Source: Lunularia cruciata (taxonomy: Eukaryota; Streptophyta; Marchantiopsida; Lunulariales; Lunulariaceae). From it: DNA of 64,000 bases. The first letter of the stretch is position 1, and each line of letters begins with the position of its first letter. Below, piece after piece: positions 43,935 to 56,640 of this stretch. The notes below the pieces were generated by a model. It searched no databases. It saw only the letters and a program-made list of their open reading frames with translations, and was not told the origin of the DNA. The stretch is taken from assembly GCA_948567375.1 (NCBI GenBank), contig OX419759.1, positions 45,857,493 to 45,921,492 on the forward strand, written 5' to 3'. The translations under genes and the position numbers were made by a program.

Positions 43935-46900
43935 TATCATTACACAGATGATGATGCTTGTATCAGATGCATATTTAGTTCAATGAAATATGTTGGTATG
44001 ATTCAGAATTTTTTTTCCTTTAGTGTATAGCTTATTGTAGCATAGGTACAATAAAATTGCTCCAAGAATCTTGTGTCATGCATCGTATTTTCAATTCACT
44101 ATATGCATCTCATTTGAGGAGTCCAAGTAACTCCTCAATGAGAAGTTTCTTATTCACATTTAGAAGTTGATGAACTGTTGTCGTCACAAAGAGCCGCTTA
44201 AATTATGTGTTTAAAGTTTATACGTTTGGAGATGAAGTCATGACTAGGTCATCATAAATATATAATTAAAATGATAAAATAGGTGATAGTTAATCATATT
44301 ACAACTAAACTACAAACGTATGATGCAACTCCAATGGTTCATATTCAGGAGATTTATAACTATCATCCGCAAACCACATTAATGAGGATCTTTACCTTGT
44401 ACGAAGGGTATATTCTTTAATCACGTATAGTATAATTGCATATCTCATAAAGCCTTATGATATGCAATTAGGACTGGTTATTAATAATCATTATTTATCA
44501 GATCAAAAGTTTCGATCAATACCCACACTTAATTTCAAATTTCTATAAAGTCAGAATTCAAGTTAATGGAGAAGTAAGAAATTACAAATTTTTTAGGTTC
44601 TACATGCTATATGACTATTAGATTGGACTACTCCCTCCCAATTACGTGTCATTTGACTTAGAAATATTGATAATAAAAAACTTTCTATTCTAAGAATTAT
44701 GTTATTAAGAGAATTTGAATTTCAGTGTAACTGGACATTTTTTTAATTTACTTATCAAAACTAAATACATATTATGGCAAAGTAAACAACACAACAACAA
44801 AAATTGAAAAGAAATAACATATTTCTAAGATATCTTTTTCCGGAATATCAAGAGCAAGTACTCCACAGATATCCCTTCCTCTGAATCCTATAGCCGTCCC
44901 GAAAGGATGTCAGGAAACTGATTGGTAAGAAAATACTACTTTCTTCCACACGAATTTAATTCATGTCGTGTATTGAAATGAAGTACTCACTAAGTAGTCA
45001 TTAAGTGCTGCGTTTCAATGAAGTACTTAATATATCCTGAGAAAAAGAGGTGGTGATCGAATGCATTACTGTAGAAAGGTGTGCAGAGATTTCAGACTCT
45101 CCCTCTCTTTCTCTCACTTCTGAGGAAAGATTAAGCTTATGATAGATGTCAATACTGTGGTCCCTCTGTCAGCTAGTACGGGCTATGGTGCAGTTGATTC
45201 TGAAAAGTCGCAGCCTTTTGCTTGCTTCGCCTTTAACCATAAGATCTGAACTCGATAATGAGCAAATCTTTTCCCCATATAGCATAAGCATGATGGCTGC
45301 TGCTGCCACTTTGAGATCAGACAACGATATTTCTGCTCGTGACAAATGTTTGGGTGGCGGTCTGTGTGCCTTGACTTTCTTTTACCAGTCATCTGCTCTG
45401 GGTATTGATTCCTGTTGCTTGCCACAGCTTCAGCTGTCTCTTATCGTCCCTTCTTTTCGAGAATTTCATCACTCACAACTAAGTGATCATCTTAGATTTT
45501 ACATCGTGACATTGATTGATGTGAATGAAGTCGTAGTTGTTGTTGGAGACGAGAATAGAAGCTCGGTAAGTCGTCAACGTCATGACTCGCAATCTCAATG
45601 TATCGAGCGGATGATAGTTGTCTCTTGTTGAACTGTCTCTGCCAATCAGTTGAACCCAAAGCAGCAGCTTGCGAGAAGCAAAACGAATGCGTAGTAAGAT
45701 TGTTAAATCTCCTAGGGAGTTATAATTCTGCGACTGAATGTCGATAGGTGACTAGAAAGGCTCACCTACCGAAGAAGACATATGGTGATCAGCACCTTTT
45801 GTTCATGAAGCAAATTCATGTGCGTGGAAATCGGTGGCTGTAGTTTGCACCCCCAAGATAAAGGTTGATTACCTACGAACACATCTGCTTTTCTTGAGAT
45901 CATGTTCCGCAATACAGGGAAAAAGAATGGTACGGCTGACATGCAGAATTCCTGAGTTTTGGTTCTTGTCTTAACGTATCCACAAGCATTTAATGTGTAC
46001 ACATTTCTGCTCACGAGACTGATATGTTCACCTCAGAGCTTGGGAGGTAAGAGATCTAGACAAGTTCATCTAGGCATGCATCAGAAAACCACTTTACTAA
46101 CTAGTTATGAACTCTGAGAACAGTCTCATGAGTATACACCTAAGAGGACTATTCATACTTTATGCTTGATGATCTTCTTGAATTTCAATTAGCTGTAAAC
46201 TCTAAGCAAGGAATTACAGGCGTAGTAGTGCACATTGGGAATATCACGACCGGATCAGATGTGAAGAATTAGGATTCAGAAATTTTGGTTTGATTTTATT
46301 TAGCTGCAAGCCCTAACCAGGTGATTACAGGTGCAGTACAGCCTCCAGTCTCGAGTGGAGTGGATTAGCCAATCAGGTGGGGAAACACAATCTTCACGAT
46401 ACCAGGAGTCAGCCAGCTGCACCAATTCATCTCGATTAGATTGTCGTGTGTCTTCGCGTTGAAATACCAAATATCTCAAATTGGTATTTACTTTACTAGT
46501 GAACCATTCTACTGAACGTCCTAATCAAAGTTCAAATCCCAATGTTTCGTCCTACTCATCCATGTTATAACCTCTATCCTTATACCGAGATATCAAAGAC
46601 TTTGAGCATCTCTGGAAAAGGTGAAAAAGGAATAGAGACATGAATAATTGATACGGAAGTATGATTGACATACTTTAATGTGAGGATCTTCGCATGCTAG
46701 AACTCCATAAATTAGGACTAAACTGAAGAGCAGAAATACCAGAGTCCTAGCATTCGAGCCCCGGTCTTTATAGCGTGAAGAGAATTATTAAAAGGGGATT
46801 GCATGCAAAGCTTTTAGGTCGCTGATCAGCTATGAGGTCCTCCACTCGCGAATAGAGCTTCTACAGTGTGAGTTGAATTATACATGACGGGAGAAAAACT

Positions 46901-49232
46901 TGCACAGACAATGCCGCAAAGTCGTAACAGATTCTTCGTTGAAGATTGTGTCTTTCACTGCCTTCGATTGGCAGGTGAAAAGCAGGTTCAATCTTTCAGT
47001 CTGGAACTCCAGGTACCTCCCACTTTAAACTCTTCTTGTCTTCGGTGGTACTCCTGTATCCCAGGTGTGTAAAGGTCTTTCCAATATGATACTTTACAGC
47101 TCCGTCAATTTTACGCATCAACATAGATACTTAAGCGAAGTCCTAGAAGAGACGAAGACATGAACAGTTGAATTCGTTGGGAACTCTATGACGTATGTGC
47201 GTCTTGACTTCAAGGCTTGTGAACCCAGCAACTAAATAGGGAGGGATTTAGTCAAAGCCAAATCCCCCATAGACACTGGAGAGAGAGAGCCAGACGCATG
47301 AATACCTATGTCACTTATCATGGTGGTCACTTATCACCTAAATTGGAGGAGCTGGAACCTCGGTTGCCAGACCCATCGTAATCTCCAGGTGAAGAAGGGA
47401 TATCCCTGCGAGAGTGCCATGGGAGTCGAAGATTGGTCCTACAGATGATGCTTGAGAGAGAATCATTGTTCTTTTCTGAATTATGGAATGGCTCTGGAAT
47501 AGGCTATGGCAACTGCATTATTCGGATGGAGTAGAAGCTCGAGCTCGCCCACCCAACTGGACTAACCGTCGTACCATTATTGGAGATTTTCGTCTTTACT
47601 CTTTCCCCCTTTCGCTGCTGCCTCCTGTCATGACGCCTAGTCCATCAATCTCGATCCAGAGCCGAGCGAGGGCTAAAGGAGAGCAAAGAGCTTAGCGCAC
47701 AATCATGCAGAGCGGTCTTCCGGCCCGACATGGCCCTACCATTTCAGAATCAATTCAGACCACAGTTGAAGGATCTGACCGCCCACCCTGCGACTGATTT
47801 GCAAGTAGCAAATGTGCTGCTACTCCCTGCAAAGCTAGGACTAGGTGCTCTCGTTTTGGATCGTTATTACTCCATCCGCCATGGCCATGGCAGTCCATGT
47901 GCTTCCATTGGTGTGAAAGAAAGCTCACTAAGGTAGGAAGATTTCACTTACCTTCGACGGTTCAGCGCTGCGTTTACAGTTCTAACTTGCATCCAAGCTA
48001 AGTTCTACAGAGCAACCGAGTTGTCTGTCAAACTGTGAAGATATACGGGGTTCCAGAAGTATCACAGAAATCGTCGTCTTACTCCCTCGGTGCAGTTGGT
48101 GCACACTCAGCTCATGAGAATCAAACTATGATGCTTATATTTTCATGTCAGCCCAGGCGATATCTGCTGTGTGGTTGGACCGGGATGACGGTAGTTCGAT
48201 CGCTGTGCACACCACTTGCCACACGTGAGGCCTACGAAAGACATATTGCCTGGGAACTTTCTTCGGCATAGGTGAATAACAATGAGAAGAAAAAGATGCA
48301 GCACCTGATTAGAAGTCTTACAATTTACAGAACAGATGAGTGTCCGGACTCCGAAGATCCTAGGGGAATGGGAGTGAGATCTGTTGCCGCTTGTTGCGAT
48401 AATGGCCTAGGTTTTGATCGCAGTTCCTACACGGAATCTCATTGTTCGTTGTGTCGGTTCTGATTTACAAGGTGGTGTGTTCCAGATCCTTTCTCGAGAC
48501 CAGGAAGCTTTCACTTCAATTACTGACCTAGCCGGACAAAATAGACTACTCACGCCTGGATCTTGTAAGGTCAGTGGCTCTACAAGTGATCCAGCATGAC
48601 AGCTGACTAGCTAATTGTTGCCTCGAGTCACTTCTTGTCCTGTTGTTTCTCGCCGCTAAACACACAGTAACTGGGAACAGTACTTGTAACTAGAACAGCC
48701 GCCTCGATTCAAAACTCTAGCTATGTAGGACCACCAGCCCAGCCCATGACAGCTGTGTTGTTGTATGTCAGTATTTTGCAGTATCTGGTAATTCTACAAA
48801 GCCGTTAAAGTTTGCTATCGGGAAAATCAATGGAGCCTCCGCACAAATCTTAAGGGATCTACAGCCCATAACCAATATACTGTACCGCTTTCCTTTGTCC
48901 GCAGGTTCGCCACTGCCAACTGTGTGGGAGCAGTCCATTCACAGTGGGAAGACTTTGATGCAAATTTATTCCAAAGGTGGTACATCATCCTCCCAGTTCA
49001 ACCCAGGGTGTTCAGTTCCCATCGGTACAGCGTCGTATTTGGAAAGTTCTGATTTCTGCTGCTGCAAATGACACAGCGAGTCATCACGGATCCTTCATTC
49101 CATTATTATGGAACTCTGTTTCACGTTAAGTTAGCCGACATCAATGGCTAAAACAACTTGCAGTTTCGTTTTCGTGTTTCTAGGTTTCTCCTACCTGCAA
49201 GGACAACAATGTTCATCGTTCTTGATTCATGA
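43935..49232. other. Gene-poor region left of DNAAF11
   Basis: AT-rich to about 45000, then balanced composition. Short frames (45146-45631 plus, 45766-46014 minus, 46884-47072, 47483-47695 and 47730-47936 plus) show no domain, and I could not chain them with splice sites into a known protein. The 3' UTR of DNAAF11 probably occupies the last few hundred bases. Confidence 0.45.
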
Positions 49233-52200
49233 TCAAAGCGTGAATGGCTCAGAGCGTATGAAAGCTGAGTCTGAGCTGTGTGTGACCACATTGAAGGGTT
49301 GGTATACCTCGTACTTCGGAGTGGCATCAATTCTCTCAGAAGACTTCACCACAATGTCGTGGATGTTGACAGCTGCTGAAGCATCTGAGTTCTTATCACG
49401 GCTTCTTTGTGTCATCGTAGACAAATTTTTGCCTTCTTTTGGTTTGAGATGAGGTACAGCGGGAGCAGCAGAATGTGAACCAGATCTCTTGGAGTCAGGA
49501 ACGACTTTTGGAAGCGTTACCAGCAAGTGCCCGGTCGTTGTTGACCGCTGCACACTGCTCTCGTCTGTTTTCACCTACAAACAAATCCTCACTTTTCCTC
49601 CCTTAAACTTAAATGAACAGCTCTCGGAATCGAATAGTCGAGTATCCGTCCATCTCTCGTAACCAAGAGTCAAGTTTAAATTTTGACGAACGTACTGCGC
49701 TCAGGATTAGTGGGTGCATAGACGTTCAGGAGCATTAACTTTGGAACTCGTCCAATTTGAATACCGGAGCCTTAGCGATCTGGAATTCATTGGGTTAATT
49801 CGAGGATTGAGTTTGGCATAAATGTGTGTATCGAAACTCGGTAAGAGGACGCACCTCACAAGGAAGTCGCAACTGTAGGAGCTTTCCTTTCACCAGAATC
49901 CGTAACCAGTTCGGCTGAACATCAACGTCAATTAAGGATGTGTCCAAGTACCGTCCCACAGCGACATCACACTGAACTAGTCGTCCACAATCGCTTTCCA
50001 CGAGTCTGAAGTCGAAACTGTAGTAAGCCAAACAATATCAAGTTGGAGATGAGCTTCTTCGGTTGGATCATTCTCCTCTTGAGATTATCCAGACTCTGAG
50101 CGAAGTTGTTGATCATTTTCCTACTTTCTCTTAAGATTTCTTTCTATGAGCATATTTCGTTCCGGAATCTTCTGTCCTTGCAGGCACCTCAATCCCCTAC
50201 ATTTCAGTTCCCCACATTGCCTTGCTGTGGAATTAACCAGTCTCATCATCCACAATGAGTCTTTCCCCATAGCTGTCGACATTTACTGCAACTATTCAGA
50301 TTCGGATTATGTTCCAGACAAACCCGATCAGACTTTTAGCCAATCGTGTGAGTAATCTAGCGGTTGTACTCCTAGTATTTTTCCAGGGGACTTCTAATTA
50401 ACTCAGTTGATGGAGACATGCTGCATATTATACTTCGCATGAAGCAGACACAGTGTTTTAATATGAAGAAGCCCCAAGTGAATTAGTACTACCACAGCTT
50501 TGTCCATCTCACTTCTATCCGCGTAATAGCGAATTGCAACAACTAGGTCATGTTGGAAGGAGCCACACCTGCCTTCATTCTTCTGATATATTCGCCCCTC
50601 AGTGGGCAATGCCTCAAATCCCGAACGTCTCTTGGATTTGGTCTCCCCTGACTGTAGATCCCCTTGAAAAAGTAATTAGCCCGTTTGAATGTCATTGAGT
50701 AATGTAGAAAATTCTGAGTTCCGTCACAGTAGGCCAAACACTTTAATCCTGTGACCACTCCGTGGTTTCGTAGATGTGGTCTTCCAATTTATGGCTTCCA
50801 ACTTGCAGCGAAACTGTAATTCATTCGTATTCACCTAAAACATCCGACCCCTTGAAACTGAAGAACTGAAGCTGTAAAGATACTTTGTTCCTGGATCCTC
50901 TACCCATAGCTAGAATAGCTCAATATTATCTCACAATCAAGGTGATCTGCGACAATTTCGATGTAACTTCCGAAGAAGAGTCTGGTTCAGTTGATAAGAA
51001 ACGTCATCTGCGGAGTTTGAGTCCGTCATCGTGTATAATCGTCATCTAGGGGTAAAATTTACCTTCGATTTAGACTTGTTTCCTTGCTCTTCTCTCATTC
51101 GTTCCATTTCCTCGTGCTCTTTAACTCTGTTGGCAACCGTATATTCCCGAACCTCTTCTCCCTTCTCATTCCTGCACGCAGAACCCAGGGATTGGGTACA
51201 CCATTTACTGTTTGTATATGCGACTAAGCGAAGATGCTTCTGCACAGTTTTGGGCGAGAAATATCTTTTCTCGAGCATTTTTAAAGAGTCTCGTTGTGAC
51301 TTACAACTGTGGTGCTTCAAGGTCCAGTTTATTGATGCCATCATCAGACTTCGCAGTGCAGGTTCTTAAGAGCTCTGCATGCAGCTGTTCGAAGTCCTGC
51401 ACATCAGGAGGTCTGTCGTCAGATGCAAGGCTTCGGAAGCAGATCTGTCGACAATCACATCTATTGTCGATGCGAGAAATTGACTTTCGCTTATGGCAAA
51501 TGACGGTGAAGATCATCCGTCCAACTCCAGATCTGCAGACTTAGTTCCCCCGCTACTGCAGACCTTATGTCCACTGAACTCCCATTATCGTTTGGTCTTT
51601 TTAATCCATGCTTTGTTGATGACAAGGTTAGGGTAGTTTTATACTTGTTTTGCTTCGAGATGGAGGTGACATTAGCGGATGTCATGGTTAGGATGGTAAT
51701 TACTCGTTCTCTTGGACGAGTGAGCTGCTGAACGACAGTAACCAAGGTCTCTATGATATAGAGGTATATAGCGAGATTTTCCCTTTGTTCTTCTAGTAGA
51801 ATTCCATAGAACAATGAACATGGTATATTTATCAATGAATGATACGTTGACATATGTATCAAAGAACGCAAGATAGATGTATTTTAGATCATATATGTTC
51901 ATTATTTTGTAAAACATAATGAGTGGTTTAATTTAAAGGAGAACAATCCCTTTGGATGATGTCTCTTAAGATATCACAATAGTTAATGTACTAAATGATT
52001 TGTATAGCTTAAGCATATAAAGCACATCTCTGAAATTTTCGTATACCAATACAGTTGGGGTTTAACTCTTTTGTACCTCCTATGTTTAACTCTATTTTAC
52101 CTCTTGCGACTCCCCCTTGTACGGCTTGATGGGTCTTCCCATCCTTCGTGTTATTTTACGCGGTGGCCTTTCCCTCTTTTTGCTTTTAACTCCGAATGGG

Positions 52201-53536
52201 CATTCAAGTACAAACAGTAAGACAAAGGGCTTCACTTCAGTGCTTGCTGACCGGCCGTACCTGCTGAGCAATGATTCGCTCCGAGGGCTTGATTTTGATT
52301 GCATCGAGGTGCTGTTTCATTCCAGAGCACAGATACCCAGGTTATCACACCGTAGCAGATCACAGAGTGACGCGAGTTTGCATCAAATCTGAGTGCACGG
52401 GAGCATCGACTTAGCAAGGGAGCATGCATGGTCTCTCAGTTCTCCTATTTCTCGAGGTTTCCCGAATTACCCCAGTTATGGCTGATGCTGAGATAGACGA
52501 CCAACCTTTAGAGATGGAACTGCCGCTATCACATATTTGCGGTATCCCGGCCAATCTGTGCATGGGTTTCCTGATAAGAATCTTGAATGCAAACAGATAT
52601 CTTGTCAAAAGTCTAGTAACAACCCCCGCACAGTGATAAGAAATGTTTTGCTCCGCACTCGGCAAGGGTGAGATTCTAAATACTTCTACTAGATATCTCT
52701 GTCGTCCGACGTTTTAGGCAGGACTGGCGAAACTATATGTCCTTCTAGTTAGAATCGCGAGATGGGAAGAAAGAAACCGCACAGTTCCTTCAAGTGATGA
52801 TTTTCACGGAGTTTTAAGGCTGTCAACAGTCCTTCCTTGTCGATAAAGTTTAACGTGAGGTCCAGTTTGTTGAGAGATTCGCATCCCCCTAATCCATCCA
52901 ACTGCAGCCAAAACGTCGATGTGGAATCATCAAGAACCTTGTCTACCCAATCATGACTTCCGGAGTAAATTAAAGAGAAAGTCATCAGTTTCAGTAATGT
53001 TGTCGGGACATGGAATCAGGATTTGGATCCAAATGAAATACCGTGACAATATTGTTGATGGCGAGATTCAAGTACTCGAGTCCTTTCAACCGGTTCATGT
53101 TTTCTGCGTCACTGAGTGTGATGTTGTCAAGAAGACCGCTTACTTTCTGAGTTATCACAAAAAGCAAGAAATTGACACGTAACTGAAACCATTTATCCTC
53201 CGAGTTTCAACAGTTTTCTATGCCGTACCAAGTCTGGGAATGAGATTGTTTGGCATGTACAAGATCTTCAGGTTCGGGCAGAGTCGCCCGAGAATCTCAA
53301 TTTTGTCAATACTTTCCTCCTGAAGCACTAGTTCCTGCCCACCATACTAGTGTCAGCCATGTACAATGTATCGACGAAACCCAGTTTCAGTTCCTCGAAT
53401 CCAACCATTGTTGTCAAGCTTATATAAATATAAGGTTCGGAGGGCTGTGATATTTAATGCCAACCTCGAGGGTCTCGAGCACGCCGTCGTTGTGCTCGGC
53501 GCGTCTTCGAATCATGTCAATCGTGATTGGAGCCAT
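49233..53536 (-). CDS. DNAAF11: Axonemal dynein assembly factor DNAAF11 (LRRC6/TilB), 11 exons
   Basis: Exons (minus): 53465-53536, 53229-53334, 53042-53103, 52783-52901, 52506-52581, 52261-52311, 51305-51396, 51063-51171, 50569-50651, 49855-50017, 49233-49574. All introns are GT-AG and all phases agree, giving 424 residues (human protein about 466). The start is MIRRRAEHN-like. Leucine-rich repeats span about 25-125 (GCESLNKLDLTLNFI, then LSGNPCTDWPGYRKYV). A SERI motif is near 155, a charged coiled segment at about 193-229, and a CS domain at about 260-312 (RYLDTSLIDVDVQPNWLRIL). The tail has the TTGHL motif. This cytoplasmic factor helps preassemble dynein arms of motile cilia, so here it should serve sperm flagella. 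The last exon end is the least certain. No premature stop is seen. Confidence 0.94.
51620..52185 (+). mobile_element. E4: 3' fragment of an E-type element in intron 6 of DNAAF11
   Basis: The left part matches the VTVADVV region of E (near 51665-51690; GACATTAGCGGATGTCATGG). The right part matches the 3' UTR: hairpin-1 region near 52055-52070 and tail with GATGGG-TCTT-CCCATC at 52128-52143. It lies antisense in intron 6 (51397-52260, 864 bp), the longest intron of the gene, and accounts for most of its length. The gene frame is unaffected. Confidence 0.75.
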
Positions 53537-54534
53537 TGTCAGATGGTCCCCGAGCAAAATTTTCAGGATGTCTTCTATTCAACGTACGTCCTAGCTGCGA
53601 AAGAGAACGACCACCCTCCTTTCAGTACCTACTCGGTCAACACGAATCAGACAACACCTTGCAATGTATACTTCTTTGTCCACGATTATTCTGAGCCTTC
53701 CAATCGAGGGAGCTTTTGTTGTGTGCATATGACTTCGACTTGCAGTCGACAGCAATCTGATGGGGAACCTCTCAATGTGCGCAACTTCGAGTCGCAGATA
53801 CACAAGAAATTTACTGAACACGAGATGATCTCAACAACAAGCCATTTCCAAAAAGAACTTCCCCATCATCTCAATTTGCGTTGCTGACAGGAGCCTACCG
53901 CAGCTCGTATCGTTCAGAGATCTCACGACTAACACCATATCTAAGTCCAGTTCGCTGCAATCTAAAACTCTTAGCGGAAATTCTGAGACTAGGAGTCGTT
54001 TCCTCTGACAATTCTTGCTACCTTGGTGCGCACATGGATGCATCCTCCGTCCCTTTTCTCATTGTTATCTTCCAGGATTGAAGCGAGCAAACGAATGCAC
54101 TCAGTCGAATTTGAAGCTCCTTAGATCATCGTTCACAGTGGATCAAAATTGCCTTTGAGCTTCTTGGTTTTACCGTAACGATCCGGCACTAAAGATTCGA
54201 GCGGGCCATAAGTGAACTCCTGAACACGATTAGCGGGGCGTTAACAGATATTAAGCGCTAAACATCCCATCATTAAGTGATATTTGAGACCTGAGATTAG
54301 ATTAGTATCTAATCTAAGGTCCTTCTAAAAGCCAACGTTACACAATAAATACCATCACTACGCCACCATATCGAATATCCATACAATACATACGAGAAAA
54401 AGATCAGTAAAGAACTTTTATCAATTATGTTTTATAATTCTATTTTGATGTAGGGAGAATTACTTTTAGTGATTTTTATTTCCATTGGTGTGGATATTTT
54501 TATTGTTCTACTTTTTCCTTTTATTATCAATCCG
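53537..54534. other. Upstream region of DNAAF11
   Basis: Likely contains the promoter and 5' UTR of the minus-strand DNAAF11. Plus-strand frames (53366-53887, 53881-54081) have no recognisable domain. The right half becomes AT-rich. Confidence 0.45.
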
Positions 54535-54795
54535 CATTCTTATAAGATGGAGTCAGTATTCTCTAGTTAACGAGTGGTAGACAAAAACAAGGAAATCTTT
54601 TAGGAAAACAATTTATATCCCCATTCTTATAAGATGGAGTCAGTATTCTCTAGTTAACGAGTGGTAGACAACAACAAGAAAATTTTTTCGGAAAACAATT
54701 TATATCCCCATTGTTATAAGATAGATCCATTATTCTTTAGTTAAGGGATGGTGCACAACAACTAAAACTTGTATGAGAATTTTTCTCTGTTATAA
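54535..54795. repeat. Three tandem copies of an 87-bp unit
   Basis: Units start at 54535, 54622 and 54709 with CATTCTTATAAGATGGAG or a variant. The first two are nearly identical; the third has diverged. They lie just left of E3. Confidence 0.85.
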
Positions 54796-54854
54796 TTTGC
54801 CTTTTAGCTTGTGTTAACTTCATTTGGCCATGCTAATTTTTATCTTTTTCTCTT

Positions 54855-56640
54855 TGGTAAATGATGTACACATTGTGTGCTCTATACACTAGATTAGTTC
54901 CTTTATTTATCATACTTTATTTTGAAGCTCTTTTGAGTGTACAAGGTTTTCTTTCTCTCCCCTTGGTAAGCAAAACACACATTATGAGCATTATAGATCA
55001 AATCAGACACACCTTTGACCTCTTGACAATAAATTTTCATCCCATAGTCTGGAGAGCCAACCTACCTACTTAATGTATTCTTCTTTCTCCAACCTTCCCA
55101 TCCCATCACATTGGGTAGCCTTATAGGAGAATCATGAGGGACTTGGTAACATTATTGGATATTACTTTTCAGTTTGTGAAAAAAGGATTTAGCACAGAGA
55201 TAAAATTCTTTATCAACCTTTTGTGGAAGGATAGATCCAGTATCATGAAGGAATCTGCACCCATAGAGTTTTTCCTTTCATTTGTGCTTGTTGATTATTC
55301 AATCTTGGAGATGTATATGATGGAAATATAGAGGAGTGAACTTTTCCTCTCCAAGTACTATTGAGGTGGATGAGAAATGATTTGTCCTTTAAGCACAAGA
55401 TATCTTCCATCCTTTGTCTCTTTTTGCTTTCCTACTGGAGCAAAGGTTTACAATTTTTGTTGATGGACTAATAGTTTTAACAAACTCTACATTCTCTTCT
55501 AATTGATGCATCCTTCCTTTACATTGTCTTCTGATTAATGCATCAAATTCTTTGTGTCGCTAAGATAATTATTTACTCTTACTATGACCATACATTAGCA
55601 TATTTTGACTTGCACCAACTACTTTGTTTAGTATTCAGATTCTACTTAAGTTTGGTCCACCTCCCTATATCTTTGTTATTCACCTATGAAAGGATTATAC
55701 TATCTTAAATGCAGTACGACGACATATAATTTATTATACTTGCCATAATAGAGGATGAGCACATACCTTATTATATTTTTTGATAACAAAGGATAGTTAA
55801 TCAAGCAGGTATGATGCCACAAGGATAAATCGTTTGTTTGCATACCACAAGATTGAATACTTCCCTTGTATGTATTACATGCAACATAAGTTAGTACAGA
55901 CTTGTATCTGTTAAAGATAATCAGGTTATATAAACTTTTATCTTATACAAGTTGAGGTTGTGGTTATAGATGCACACATAATGTACTTTTCTAAGATGTG
56001 ATTTCCTATCCTCTTGGATGGTAGCAAGAAATAGTAACCAAGATCTCCAAGTACAAGAATATGTAACAAGATTACCTCTAGCCTTGGAGTTATATGGAAT
56101 TATAAATAGAGTTTAGTGTATTTGTCAAGAGTTACACAATAGCTTACTATACAATACAAGTATCACTTTCATTTCCTTATTTTGTACCTAAGTGAAGACA
56201 TTCTATGTACATTACTTAAAGAGATCACTTGATTTTGTAATCCACCGGTGTAATCCATCAGAGGACAATCACACCATATGCTATTTTTTGAATGTTTCAA
56301 TGATATGTAGATCATTTGATTTATATAGTTTTAACATTCTAGATGCACTTTAATTTCCTTATTTTTACTTTTGGAGTTTACTTAATATGTGTCCATTGCT
56401 ACACCGAGAGCTTCTGATTGAGCAATGTAATCAATCATAGGAGAACAATCACGCTAAGTGAAATTTTTTTCCATTGATACGTAAACCATTTGATTTATAT
56501 TTAATATTCTAAATTTAGGAGTACGTTTCTCATTATGGTGCTATTGAAAACTTAACACCATTTTACCCTTCGGGCTTCATCTTTGCTTGGCTTGACGAGG
56601 TCTTTTATCCTTTTCTTATAACCCTATATACATCGTTTCC
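54855..56640 (+). mobile_element. Element E3: strongly decayed copy of the non-LTR element
   Basis: Similarity to E is visible from the reverse transcriptase motif-C region (54960-55040; ATTATAGATCAAATCAGACA matches E near 28519). It continues through a ruined zinc-finger region (about 55650-55740) to the 3' UTR (TGGTG...CACCA near 56537-56563) and tail at about 56580-56640. No reading frame survives. Confidence 0.72.

Noticed and set aside
45146-45631. 161-codon plus-strand ORF
   Set aside because: No domain, no splice chain to neighbours, and an overlapping minus-strand frame of similar quality.
53366-53887. 173-codon plus-strand ORF
   Set aside because: It overlaps exons 1 and the first intron of DNAAF11 on the other strand, which explains the open frame; no domain.
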